A stretch of DNA of 39,362 nt from Dehalococcoidia bacterium (GTDB taxonomy: Bacteria; Chloroflexota; Dehalococcoidia; JAUSIH01). Of this stretch, positions 22,434 to 30,746 are shown piece after piece. Location of the stretch: contig JAUSIH010000047.1 in assembly GCA_030648205.1 (NCBI GenBank), positions 1 to 39,362 of the forward strand. The letters are read 5' to 3'. Each line of letters opens with the position of its first letter. Positions within the stretch are counted from its first letter, which is position 1. The notes under the pieces are model-generated. The model searched no databases. It worked only from the letters and a program-made list of their open reading frames with translations, and had not been told where the DNA came from. The translations under genes and the position numbers were made by a program.

Positions 22434-23849
22434 ATGATTGCTCCTGTGCATGCACCGTCAACCGTCACCCCGCTCGTGCGCGCGCTGGGCAGAATCCCGC
22501 ACCCCGCGCAACTGGCCTCTGCCTTCGCGGACGCGCCGTACATGCTGCTGCTGGACAGCGCTGGCGCCTACCCTGAGGTCGGACGCTACTCCTACCTCGC
22601 GGCGGACCCATTCCTCGTGCTGCGGAGCAAAGGCCGACAGGTTGAGTTGCTGACCGGCGAGGCTGTCGAGCGCCTTCAGGACAATCCCTTCGATGTGCTG
22701 CGCCGCCTCCTGCGCTCCTTTTCCGTCGTCAAACAGGCCGGCGTGCCCCCTTTCCAGGGCGGCGCCGCGGGGTATCTGGCATACGACCTGGGGCGACTCA
22801 TCGAACGCATCCCGACGCGTGCGCGCGACGATCTGGCGCACCCTGACCTGTGCCTGGGCTTCTACGACTGGGTGCTTGCCCACGACGCGCTCACCGACGA
22901 GTCCTTCCTTGTGTCCACCGGCTGGCCGGAAGGCTCCGTGCGTAAGGCGCACGAGCGCGCGGACTGGGCGTGTCGCCGCATTGCGCGCGCTCCGGACTGT
23001 GGGGCGCCCGCGCGCTTCGAGGTGAGCGGCCTGCGCTCCAACTTCACCCGCGACGCCTACCATGCGGCGGTGCGTCGCGTGAAGGCGTACCTGGAGGCCG
23101 GCGACGTGTACCAGGTGAACATCTCGCAGCGCTTCCAGGGCAGGTTCGCCGGCCAACCGTGGGAGCTGTATCAGTCGCTCCGGGAGGCGAACCCCGCCCC
23201 GTTCGCGGCTTATATGCAGTCTCCCGACCTCACGGTGCTAAGCGCGTCGCCGGAGCAGTTCTTGCGCGTGGACGGACGCCGTGTGGAAACGCGGCCCATT
23301 AAGGGGACCCGCCCTCGCGGAAGCACACCCGCGGCGGACGCGGCCCTGGCGCGGGAGCTGCTGGCGAGCGAGAAGGACAGGGCCGAAAACGTCATGATTG
23401 TTGACCTCCTGCGCAACGACCTGGGCCGGGTGTGCAGGGTCGGCTCCGTCCAGGTGTCATCCCTCTTCGCACTGGAGGCGCACCCGACGGTGTTCCACCT
23501 CGTCTCCACGATCACCGGCGAGATGTCCGACGACAGGGACGCGGTGGACCTCCTCCGGGCGGCGTTCCCCGGAGGCTCCGTGACCGGAGCGCCGAAGATT
23601 CGCGCTATGGAGATAATCGAAGAGCTGGAGCCGACTCGCCGGGGCGTCTATTGCGGCTCGATGGGATTCATCTCGTTCACCGGCGACATGAACACGAGCA
23701 TCGCCATACGCACTATCACGCTGCGGGGAGACACCTTGCACTTCCAGGTCGGGGGAGGCATCGTGGCCGACTCTGATCCCGAGGCGGAGTACCTTGAGAC
23801 GTTGGACAAGGCGGAGGGCCTGCTGAAGGCGATGCGCACTCATGTCTAG
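22434..23849 (+). CDS. pabB: Aminodeoxychorismate synthase component I
   Basis: PabB, with a glutamine amidotransferase partner PabA, turns chorismate into 4-amino-4-deoxychorismate for folate. The 471-residue chorismate-binding enzyme shows the PabB signature PIKGTRPRG, where TrpE usually has an alanine-containing form. It also has the core AENVMIVDLLRNDLGRVCRVGSV, SSLFALEAHPTVFHLVSTI, GGSVTGAPKIRAMEIIEELE and the last GGGIVADSDPEAEY. The ATG lies after TTTGT without a clear Shine-Dalgarno sequence; a TATAAT occurs at 22403-22408 with a poorly spaced -35. It overlaps pabC by 8 bp. No pabA is nearby; one shared with TrpG elsewhere is likely. Confidence 0.92.
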   Translation: MIAPVHAPSTVTPLVRALGRIPHPAQLASAFADAPYMLLLDSAGAYPEVGRYSYLAADPFLVLRSKGRQVELLTGEAVERLQDNPFDVLRRLLRSFSVVKQAGVPPFQGGAAGYLAYDLGRLIERIPTRARDDLAHPDLCLGFYDWVLAHDALTDESFLVSTGWPEGSVRKAHERADWACRRIARAPDCGAPARFEVSGLRSNFTRDAYHAAVRRVKAYLEAGDVYQVNISQRFQGRFAGQPWELYQSLREANPAPFAAYMQSPDLTVLSASPEQFLRVDGRRVETRPIKGTRPRGSTPAADAALARELLASEKDRAENVMIVDLLRNDLGRVCRVGSVQVSSLFALEAHPTVFHLVSTITGEMSDDRDAVDLLRAAFPGGSVTGAPKIRAMEIIEELEPTRRGVYCGSMGFISFTGDMNTSIAIRTITLRGDTLHFQVGGGIVADSDPEAEYLETLDKAEGLLKAMRTHV

Positions 23850-24708
23850 CGGCCCGTTCATGTACGTGAACGGCGGGCTGGTGGCGGCGGACGAGGCGAG
23901 GATCAGCCCCCTGGACCGGGGTTTCACCCTGGCCGACGGCGTCTTTGAGACGATGGTGGCGGTGGGCGCACGTGTCTTCCGTCTGGCCGACCACATGGAG
24001 CGGTTACGCCAGGGCGCGGCGCTCCTGCTGATTCCGTTGCCCTCGGAGGCGCGCCTGGCCGCTGGGATTGAGGAGACGCTGCGGGCGAACGGCCTTCCGC
24101 GCTCCATTGCGCGGCTGACGGTGACGCGAGGAACTGACACGGGCCGCGGTCTCGCCGTCGCCGGGGACGGCAGTCCCACCCTGGTCATTCGCGTGACGCC
24201 CCGCGCCGCCCTTGCGGCGTCACCCCCCGCTGGCCTGCGCGTCGTGCTGGCGGCGGCCCGAAGGAACGACACATCTCCCCTGTCGCGCGTCAAGTCGTTG
24301 GCCTACACCGACGGCGTTCTGGCGCGCCTGGAGGCCCGACGCGCGGGCGCGGACGATGCCCTGTTCCTCAACACGGCGGAGCGGCTGGCCTGCGGCACGT
24401 CCAGCAACCTGTTCGTCGTGCGGGACGGCACTCTCCTGACCCCGCCCGTGAGCGAGGGTGTCCTCCCCGGCGTTGCGCGTCGCACCGTGCTGGAGGCCGC
24501 CGCAGCGCTGGGCATTCCGTCCGTGGAGCGTCTGTTGCCTCTCGCCGACCTTGAGGCGGCCTCTGAGGTCTTCCTGACCAACGTCGTGACGGGTCCCGCG
24601 CCAGTGGTCGTCGTGGCGGGCATGCCCGTAGGGCAGGGGAGCGTCGGGCCAGTGACGGAGCGCCTGTGGCATGCCTACCGGGGTCTGTGCGAGGGCGCCG
24701 GAGGCTGA
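23842..24708 (+). CDS. pabC: 4-amino-4-deoxychorismate lyase
   Basis: PabC is a PLP-dependent fold-type IV lyase that releases p-aminobenzoate and pyruvate. The 288-residue protein has MYVNGGLVAADEARISPLDRGF at the start and a FETM block. The PLP lysine K151 lies in SRVKSLAYTDGV, followed by the cofactor-contacting LFLNTAERLACGTSSNLFVV. Relatives include branched-chain and D-amino-acid aminotransferases, but the overlapping pabB makes the lyase role likely. The start overlaps the pabB stop, so translation is probably coupled. Confidence 0.9.
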   Translation: MSSGPFMYVNGGLVAADEARISPLDRGFTLADGVFETMVAVGARVFRLADHMERLRQGAALLLIPLPSEARLAAGIEETLRANGLPRSIARLTVTRGTDTGRGLAVAGDGSPTLVIRVTPRAALAASPPAGLRVVLAAARRNDTSPLSRVKSLAYTDGVLARLEARRAGADDALFLNTAERLACGTSSNLFVVRDGTLLTPPVSEGVLPGVARRTVLEAAAALGIPSVERLLPLADLEAASEVFLTNVVTGPAPVVVVAGMPVGQGSVGPVTERLWHAYRGLCEGAGG

Positions 24709-24731
24709 CCGACATCCCGCCGGCCCGCGGT

Positions 24732-25745
24732 CTAGCGCAGGCGGGGAATGACCCGGGCGCCCACGGTGTTCAGGAAACCCAGCTTGTCGGGCAGGGGCAT
24801 GGTGAACCAGAGCTGCCGGGCCCCCCAGGAGGCAAGCTCCTGGACACGGTCCGCGAACTCCTCCGGCGTGCCCGCGACCGAAAAGCGGTCGGCAAGGTAG
24901 TCCGTCAGTCCCAACTCCTCCACCAGGCGCACGTTCTTCCGCTCTTTCCCCGGCTTGACGTGCTCGCTGAACTCATACTCGGCGATGAGCCTCTGGAGCT
25001 TGGGGAGCAGATCGGCGGGGATACCCTTGTTCTGAATGCCGAGGCGGAATGCCTGATTGGGCTGTGCGGCCAGGTGCGTCTTGATAGCGTCCACCGCCTC
25101 CCGCTTGTTGCCCGCGATGCTCGCGCCTATCAGCCACCACACGTCAATGTCCTCGACCTTGCGGCCGGCGGCTTCCGCCCCCTCTCGCAGGTGGCGCATC
25201 GCCAGGGGAATCAGCTCGCGGCCCAGGCCCCAGCCGATAACGACGCCATCGCATATCTCGCCCGCCAGGCGCAGCGTGCGCGGGCCTGAGGCGGCCAGGT
25301 AAATGGGGATTTGGCGCTTCGCGTACGAGAACAGGATGCTCCGGCCCTGGTATTCGGCACGGCCATGGGCGAACATGGCTTTGAGCGCCAGGATGTACTC
25401 GCGCATCTGGGCGACCGTTGCGGGGGCCAGGCCAATGTTGAAAACGGCGCTGTCCCCCGTCCCCATGCCCAGGAAGCAGCGTCCGCCCGAAAGCTCGTCT
25501 ATAGCGGTGATGGCGGACGCCGTCACGGACGGGTGCCGGTTGACGGGGTTGGTCACCCGCGGGCCGAACTTAAGACGTGTGGAGTTCAGGGCGGCGATGG
25601 TCCCCGTGACGTACGTCTCAGGGTACAGGGAGGGTGAATCGCTCAGGCCCACTCTGTCGAAACCCGCGTCTTCCGCGGTCCTGACCCACGCTCCGAACTC
25701 CCGGACTCGGTCACACACCAGACTCACGCCAAGCTTTATCGCCAC
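24732..25745 (-). CDS. LLM-class F420-dependent oxidoreductase
   Basis: This 337-residue protein belongs to the luciferase-like monooxygenase superfamily that includes F420-dependent reductases such as methylene-tetrahydromethanopterin reductase (Mer). It starts IKLGVSLVCDRVREFGAWVR and has GFDRVGLSDSPSLYPETYV, the hallmark HPSVTASAITAIDELSGGR and LGMGTGD. The cofactor side LAASGPRTLRLAGEICDGVVIGWG follows. The GTG at 25745 has AGGAG 6 nt upstream. The substrate is not evident. It is divergent from the peptide-binding lipoprotein, and their promoters overlap. A flavin (FMN) cofactor instead of F420 is possible. Confidence 0.87.
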   Translation of the reverse strand: MAIKLGVSLVCDRVREFGAWVRTAEDAGFDRVGLSDSPSLYPETYVTGTIAALNSTRLKFGPRVTNPVNRHPSVTASAITAIDELSGGRCFLGMGTGDSAVFNIGLAPATVAQMREYILALKAMFAHGRAEYQGRSILFSYAKRQIPIYLAASGPRTLRLAGEICDGVVIGWGLGRELIPLAMRHLREGAEAAGRKVEDIDVWWLIGASIAGNKREAVDAIKTHLAAQPNQAFRLGIQNKGIPADLLPKLQRLIAEYEFSEHVKPGKERKNVRLVEELGLTDYLADRFSVAGTPEEFADRVQELASWGARQLWFTMPLPDKLGFLNTVGARVIPRLR

Positions 25746-25770
25746 GGTTATCTCCTCGCACGCAGACTGT

Positions 25771-25799
25771 TTGACGCCTGGAGCCGTTACTACTATAAT
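25771..25799 (+). promoter_or_regulatory. Promoter of the peptide-transporter operon
   Basis: TTGACG (25771-25776), a 17-bp spacer and a perfect TATAAT (25794-25799). The expected transcript has about 160 nt of leader before the ATG at 25964, in which I find no clear riboswitch fold. Confidence 0.7.
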
Positions 25800-25820
25800 G
25801 CTCCGCACTAACGGCGTCGA
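25792..25820 (-). promoter_or_regulatory. Overlapping divergent promoter for the LLM oxidoreductase
   Basis: On the minus strand, TCGACG (25820-25815), a 17-bp spacer and TATAGT (25797-25792). Its -10 shares bases with the TATAAT of the opposite promoter, so only one direction may be open at a time. Confidence 0.45.
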
Positions 25821-25963
25821 GAACCCGCGAGACGCGTTTTTCCGAGCGTTCCTGTCTTTCCAGTCGGGTTCTCCGGCGTCTCCGTGGCGCCATTCCAGTG
25901 TGCAAGTCTGCGGCCTGTCGAGATAACCGGCACGCAATCCAGTACTGTAGGAGGGGGACGGCA

Positions 25964-27706
25964 ATGAAAAACTGGAGCCGCATCGTTGGTCTTGTCGGTC
26001 TGCTAAGTCTTATCGCTGCGGGCTGCGCGCCTGTGGCCCAGCCAGCCTCGGCTCCTGCTCCGGCAGCCGCGCCGCAAGCGGCCCCGACAGTCGTGGCGCC
26101 TGCTGCGCCCGCCGCTCCCGCGGCCCCGGTGCCCGCTCGCGCTACGCCCACGCCTGTCCCTGCGGCTCCGGCTGCGCCGGCGGCCTCGGCGGCGGGCACG
26201 CCGAGGACTGGCGGGCGGCTGAACATGACCCTCTCGTCCGATCCCCAGACTCTGGACGTGAATACGGACGTGGGGATGGACCTGTATGACCTCTCGCGTG
26301 CTCCCTATGACTCGCTCATCATCGTGGACCAGAGGGGCGGGACCATGAAGCTCAGCCCCCGTCTGGCCAGGAGCTGGGAGGTATCGCCTGACGGGAAGAC
26401 CTACACGTTCAAGCTGCGTGATGACGTGGTCTTCCAGAACGGCTCCAAATTCACGTCCGCGGATGTGAAGTTCACTTTGGACCGCTACCGGAATCCGCCC
26501 AAAGATGTGCGCAGCGCCCACGTCGCCAGCCTTCAGCCCGTGGAGTCCGTGGAGGCGCCCGACGCGACGACAGTGGTGATGCGCCTCAAGGCTCCATCCG
26601 GTCCGCTCATGGGCCGTCTGTCCAACCTCAATAGCCTGGTCATGCTCTCCAAGGCATGGGTAGAGGGCGGCGCCAACTCGCTCACGGACATGATGGGGAC
26701 TGGGGCGTTCACGCTCACCAAGGCGACGCGAGGAACGAGCTACACCTTCGACAAGAATCCGAAGTTCTGGCAGCCGGGGAGGCCCTACCTGGACGGGGTG
26801 ACTTATTTTGTCGTCAAGGACGTGGAGACGCGGTTCGCCGCGCTGCGGACGGGTCGCGTGCACACGCTGCAGAACTACTTCGTGCAGCTAAGCCCGGCGC
26901 AGTACCGGGACATGCAGAAGATTCGGCCTGATTTGCAGATGTTCCCAGACGCCATCCGCAAGGCGCCGTGGGTGTGGTTCAACCTGCGCAAGGCCCCCTG
27001 GACAGACGTGCGGGTCAGGCAGGCTATCAACCTGGCGCTGGACCGCCGGGAGGCCGTGCGCTCCCTCTTTGATGGGGCCGGAGAGCTGGGAGACATGTAC
27101 ACCTTTCGCCAGCCGCCGGGAATCTCTCAGGCCGATTTGCTCAAGATGCCGGGCTGGGCGGAGAACAAGAAGGCCGAGCGGGACCAGGCGAAGAAGCTGC
27201 TGGCCGACGCGGGTTTCCCCAACGGCATGCAGGCCACTGTTCTGACACGCGACATAACGGACTTCAAGGACGCATCGGTCTTCTTTGTTGACCAGCTCTC
27301 GACAATTGGCATCAAGGCGACGGTGGAGATTCAGGATACGGGCGTGGTGTTCGCACGCGGGCGCAGCGGCGACTACGACCTGATGGTTCTCCAGAGCACC
27401 GACCTGCGCCCCGACGCCAGCGATGACACGCAGTTGTGGCATCTGAAGGGTGGCGCGGTGAACTTTGGCATCCTGGACGACCCGAAGCTGGTGGCGTTGT
27501 ACCTGGAGCAAGAAGTTATCTCGGACTACGCCGCGCGCCAGAAGGTCGTGGAGAAGATGGACCGCTATATTCAGGACACGCTGCCCTCCCTCCGCATGGG
27601 GTGGAGCTTCGGCTATGATGCGATCGCGCCGGAGGTCATGAACTGGCCCAGGAAGGCGGACGGGCGCGGGCAAGACATTCTTGAACAGGTGTGGCTGTCC
27701 AAATAG
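25964..27706 (+). CDS. Peptide ABC transporter substrate-binding lipoprotein (family 5, DppA/OppA-like)
   Basis: This extracytoplasmic binding protein would deliver peptides, or for some family members nickel or sugars, to the permeases encoded next. The 580-residue protein has a lipoprotein signal with lipobox AAGC (about residue 21) and an Ala/Pro-rich spacer to residue 80. The family-5 landmarks are RSWEVSPDGKTYTFKLRDDVVFQNG and SADVKFTLDRY near 165-170. RVRQAINLALDRREAV, typical of the core, is also present. ATG at 25964 has GGAGGGGG upstream. It is the first gene of an operon with two permeases. Confidence 0.92.
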   Translation: MKNWSRIVGLVGLLSLIAAGCAPVAQPASAPAPAAAPQAAPTVVAPAAPAAPAAPVPARATPTPVPAAPAAPAASAAGTPRTGGRLNMTLSSDPQTLDVNTDVGMDLYDLSRAPYDSLIIVDQRGGTMKLSPRLARSWEVSPDGKTYTFKLRDDVVFQNGSKFTSADVKFTLDRYRNPPKDVRSAHVASLQPVESVEAPDATTVVMRLKAPSGPLMGRLSNLNSLVMLSKAWVEGGANSLTDMMGTGAFTLTKATRGTSYTFDKNPKFWQPGRPYLDGVTYFVVKDVETRFAALRTGRVHTLQNYFVQLSPAQYRDMQKIRPDLQMFPDAIRKAPWVWFNLRKAPWTDVRVRQAINLALDRREAVRSLFDGAGELGDMYTFRQPPGISQADLLKMPGWAENKKAERDQAKKLLADAGFPNGMQATVLTRDITDFKDASVFFVDQLSTIGIKATVEIQDTGVVFARGRSGDYDLMVLQSTDLRPDASDDTQLWHLKGGAVNFGILDDPKLVALYLEQEVISDYAARQKVVEKMDRYIQDTLPSLRMGWSFGYDAIAPEVMNWPRKADGRGQDILEQVWLSK

Positions 27707-27797
27707 CGCCTGATTGCTGATGGGGGGCCGCTTGGGACGGAAGAGCCGCGAGCGGCGCCGCCTCGCATCGGTGAACGTTTCCCGCAGGTGAGGCTCA

Positions 27798-28751
27798 GTG
27801 GCGCAGTACATCATCCGACGCCTCCTTGTCGCCGTCCCCGTCCTCATCGGCGTGTCGCTGGTCATCTTCGGCATCATGCGCGTTCTGCCGGGCGACATCG
27901 CGGAGATCACCATGACCGGCGGGGCCGCCTCCGCCACGACCTCTGACATCGAGCACTTCCGCAAGGCTTTGGGGCTGGACCGTCCCCTCCACGAGCAGTA
28001 CCTGGAGTGGGTGCGCGGCGTGGTGACGCTGGACTTCGGCAAGTCCCTCAAGTCGGGGGCGCCCATCATCCAGGACATTGCTCTCCGCGCGCCGCTGACG
28101 CTGGAGATAGCCGTTCTGACGATGCTCGTCGCTGTCATCCTGGGGCTTCCGACAGGGGTTATCTCCGCCGTGCGTCAGGACACATGGATTGACAACGTGA
28201 CGCGCGTTGCCTCCATCAGCGGCGTGGCGCTGCCCGTACTGTGGACGGGGACTATCGTTGTGCTGGTGCTGTCCACCTGGTTCAACTGGATACCGCCGCT
28301 CGGCTACGAGTCCTTCTGGGATGCGCCGTGGACGAACCTCCAGCAGATATTCTGGCCGTCGCTGGTGCTCGGCTACAACTTCGCGGCCATCGTCTCGCGC
28401 ATGACCCGGTCGTGCATGCTGGAGGTGCTGCGCCAGGACTACATCAGGACGGCCTGGTCGAAGGGTCTTGCGGAGCGGATGGTCCTGTACCGCCACGCCC
28501 TCATCAACGCCATGCTGCCCGTCGTCACCATCATCGGGGTGCAGTTCGGCACCATCCTGGGCGGCACGCTCATCGTGGAGCAGATATTCGTGGTGCCGGG
28601 GCTGGGCAGCCAGCTCATCGAGTCGGTCCAGTTCCGCGACTACCCTATGGTCCAGACGCTTATCTTGCTGATTACCGGGGCGTTTGTCTTCGTGAACCTC
28701 CTGATAGACCTCCTCTATGCGGTCCTGGACCCGCGTATCCGGTACGAGTAA
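27798..28751 (+). CDS. Peptide ABC transporter permease (DppB/OppB type), first copy
   Basis: This 317-residue inner-membrane permease has an N-terminal helix and a periplasmic loop with FRKALGLDRPLHEQYLEWV. A BPD-type transmembrane core follows, with the EAA-like coupling segment EVLRQDYIRTAWSKGLAERMV that contacts the ATPase. It ends in LYAVLDPRIRYE, the usual OppB/DppB ending. The GTG start is preceded by AGGTGAGG. It follows the binding-protein gene by 91 bp and precedes the DppC-type gene by 16 bp. A paralogue with the same layout lies at 36687. No ATPase gene is adjacent. Confidence 0.93.
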   Translation: MAQYIIRRLLVAVPVLIGVSLVIFGIMRVLPGDIAEITMTGGAASATTSDIEHFRKALGLDRPLHEQYLEWVRGVVTLDFGKSLKSGAPIIQDIALRAPLTLEIAVLTMLVAVILGLPTGVISAVRQDTWIDNVTRVASISGVALPVLWTGTIVVLVLSTWFNWIPPLGYESFWDAPWTNLQQIFWPSLVLGYNFAAIVSRMTRSCMLEVLRQDYIRTAWSKGLAERMVLYRHALINAMLPVVTIIGVQFGTILGGTLIVEQIFVVPGLGSQLIESVQFRDYPMVQTLILLITGAFVFVNLLIDLLYAVLDPRIRYE

Positions 28752-28767
28752 CAGGGGACTGTGAGTG

Positions 28768-29661
28768 ATGGAGCTGTCTGAAGACCTGGTCTTGCGCGGG
28801 AGACCCTCGCGGTGGGCCGCCAGGACCGCGGCCGGGGCGTGGCGATTCGCGCGGGCGAAGCCCCTGGGCGCAGTCGGCGGGGTGATAGTCCTCCTATTGA
28901 CGGTGGTGGCCGTCTTTGCCCCGGTCACCGCTCCCTACGACCCCTTGGAGACCCACTATTCGCACCGGGTCGAAGCGCCCGGCGGCGCGTTCCCGCTGGG
29001 GACAGACCACTTTGGACGTGACGTGCTCAGCCGCGTTATCTACGGCGCGCGCACGTCCCTGTTGGTCTCGGTGGTGTCGGTTGCGCTGGGGGCCAGCCTG
29101 GGCGGACTCGTGGGGCTGTACAGCGGCTTCAGAGGCGGCCGCATGGACTTTGTCATCCAGCGGCTGGTGGACGTGGTCGTGGCGTTCCCGCTCCTCGTGC
29201 TGGCGCTGGCGGTGATGGCCGGCCTAGGGACATCGCTGCGGAACGTCATCATCGCGATGGCTATCGTTCTCGCGCCAAGAGCGGCGCGGGTGCTGCGGTC
29301 GAGCGCGCTGGCTTTGCGAGAGGCGGAGTACGTGAGGGCGGCGCGGGCCGTGGGCTGCTCCGGGGCGCGTCAGCTCTTCGTCCACGTCCTGCCCAACTGC
29401 CTGGCGCCCTACATCGTCTTCTCCACCATCTCCGTGGGCGTCGTGATCATCTCCGAGGCGTCGCTGTCGTTCCTGGGGCTGGGCGTGCCGCCGCCCGACC
29501 CGTCCTGGGGGAGCATGCTGGCGCAGGAGGGCTACAAGCTTATGCGCTCCGCGCCGTGGGTGAGCCTGGGGCCGGGCGTCGCCCTGAGTCTTGCGGTGTT
29601 CGGCATCAACCTGCTGGGCGACGCCGTGCGCGACGTGTGGGACCCCCGGCTGCGCCAGTAA
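28768..29661 (+). CDS. Peptide ABC transporter permease (DppC/OppC type), first copy
   Basis: This 297-residue permease partners the preceding DppB-type protein. It has an N-terminal OppC_N-like helix after AKPLGAVGGVIVLLLTVVAVFAPV, then LGTDHFGRDVLSRVIYGARTSL, the family's hallmark. The coupling segment REAEYVRAARAVGCSGARQLF and ASLSFLGLGVPPPDPSWG follow. A GTG one codon earlier (28765) is an alternative start. It is the last transporter gene of this operon; a weak terminator-like hairpin lies 74 bp downstream. Confidence 0.92.
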   Translation: MELSEDLVLRGRPSRWAARTAAGAWRFARAKPLGAVGGVIVLLLTVVAVFAPVTAPYDPLETHYSHRVEAPGGAFPLGTDHFGRDVLSRVIYGARTSLLVSVVSVALGASLGGLVGLYSGFRGGRMDFVIQRLVDVVVAFPLLVLALAVMAGLGTSLRNVIIAMAIVLAPRAARVLRSSALALREAEYVRAARAVGCSGARQLFVHVLPNCLAPYIVFSTISVGVVIISEASLSFLGLGVPPPDPSWGSMLAQEGYKLMRSAPWVSLGPGVALSLAVFGINLLGDAVRDVWDPRLRQ

Positions 29662-29734
29662 GCGCGGGGAGCGGCAGGCGGCGACCGCCAGGAAGCTGTT
29701 CCGAGAGTCGTTTGTTCACTCCGCAATGAATTGC

Positions 29735-29760
29735 GGGCCGCCCTGCGGCCCCGAGTTTAT
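29735..29760 (+). terminator. Weak terminator-like hairpin after the first permease pair
   Basis: GGGCCGC-CCT-GCGGCCC (29735-29751) is followed by CGAGTTTATT. The T-run is short. An alternative CCGCAA/TTGCGG hairpin overlaps its left arm. Confidence 0.4.
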
Positions 29761-29799
29761 TCGCGATTGTGTATTTGATGCAGGTGGTAGAATAGGCGC

Positions 29800-30453
29800 A
29801 TGCCGAAAGTTCCAGTTTGGGTTAAGCGCGTGTGGGAATGGCTTGCAACGTTGCAAGACGCGCTCGGTGTTTGGACACTTCTCGCTGGCGCATTTGCGTG
29901 GCTTGGGGGAACTGCTTTGATAAGCGCCCTAGCCATAGCCTTTGTTGAAGCCATTCGCTCTAATCTCAACTGGTTTGGACAAGCGTGCTTCGTAATAGGC
30001 GTTGCGCTCCTTTTGCTCGCACCGATTACATATCTAGCCCCTCGCTTTATCAAAGTACCAAAGCAAACGATACCAGCACTACAGAAGCCACAAACGAAAG
30101 TTTACAGTGAAGAGGAAACCACGAAATTTGTTGCTCAGATTGACGAGTATATTGACAAGTTGACTCATTCCAGAGAATCGCTATGGGTAGGCAACCATGA
30201 CCCAGGACAGGAAAGCCAAAGTGTGAATCGGTATTTTGAGTGGATTCAGGAGTGGGCATGGGAGGCGATACCTGAATATGCACAAGTCTTGATTCCAGAC
30301 CGTGTCAAAATGACGGAAGGTGAAATCATGATGTATGTAGGCTGGCCGAACAATACGGCAGCGCTAAGAGTTATAGTTGACCGACAGCTACTCAAATTAC
30401 GACAGGTGAAGGCTCTGCTATTAGGTCACGGTACGGCAAGTTCTCGGCCATGA
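29800..30453 (+). CDS. Orphan two-helix membrane protein (AT-rich, probably acquired)
   Basis: This 217-residue protein has two hydrophobic helices in the N-terminal half (about residues 23-46 and 60-82) with a short loop. A cytosolic helical region follows (EEETTKFVAQIDEYIDKLTHSRESLWVG), then an acidic, Trp-rich end. I recognise no family. Its base composition is clearly AT-richer than the flanking genes, which suggests transfer. The last dozen residues (LLLGHGTASSRP) read into the transposase remnant on the opposite strand. The original 3' end may therefore have been replaced when that element landed. No Shine-Dalgarno sequence is convincing. Confidence 0.6.
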   Translation: MPKVPVWVKRVWEWLATLQDALGVWTLLAGAFAWLGGTALISALAIAFVEAIRSNLNWFGQACFVIGVALLLLAPITYLAPRFIKVPKQTIPALQKPQTKVYSEEETTKFVAQIDEYIDKLTHSRESLWVGNHDPGQESQSVNRYFEWIQEWAWEAIPEYAQVLIPDRVKMTEGEIMMYVGWPNNTAALRVIVDRQLLKLRQVKALLLGHGTASSRP

Positions 30454-30733
30454 GCAACTTCACGAGTGTGTCTCTGAACAGGTACGGATTCTCGCGGTTG
30501 TTGAACCGCCACTCTAGCTCGTCGAGGTAGGCGTCCAGATGCTTGACCGAGACCTTGTGATACGAACCGGCAACCGACCTCTTGAAGAGGCTCCACACAC
30601 ATTCAACGGTATTGGTGTGCACGTCTCCGCGTACCCGTTCCTCAATGCTATGGTGGACTCTCTCGTGTCTCGTGTCTCGTGTCCTGGTCCCCGATGCCCT
30701 CATAAGCGGCGTATTCGGGGGTCGCAAGCTCAT
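30392..30733 (-). pseudogene. ISXO2-like (IS1595-family) transposase remnant
   Basis: The frame ends with a clear C-terminal piece of an ISXO2-like transposase: GDVHTNTVECVWSLFKRSVAG, SVKHLDAYLDELEWRFNNREN and FRDTLVKLL. In the family the NTVE glutamate region closes the catalytic DDE-type site; the two upstream catalytic residues are missing. The visible homology begins near residue 25 (HHSIEERV). The residues before it come from a TCTCGTG triplet repeat (30661-30681) and unrelated sequence. No terminal inverted repeats were found. It overlaps the end of the orphan membrane gene by 62 bp. Not functional. Confidence 0.8.
30661..30681. repeat. Three tandem TCTCGTG heptamers at the transposase break point
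   Basis: Three exact copies of TCTCGTG lie where homology to the transposase stops. Slippage-type repeats at such a junction fit a deletion or illegitimate recombination event. Confidence 0.6.
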
Positions 30734-30746
30734 TTGGGAATAAGCT

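Noticed and set aside
24666-25289. Plus-strand frame continuing after pabC
   Set aside because: Antisense to the LLM oxidoreductase, whose motifs are clear.
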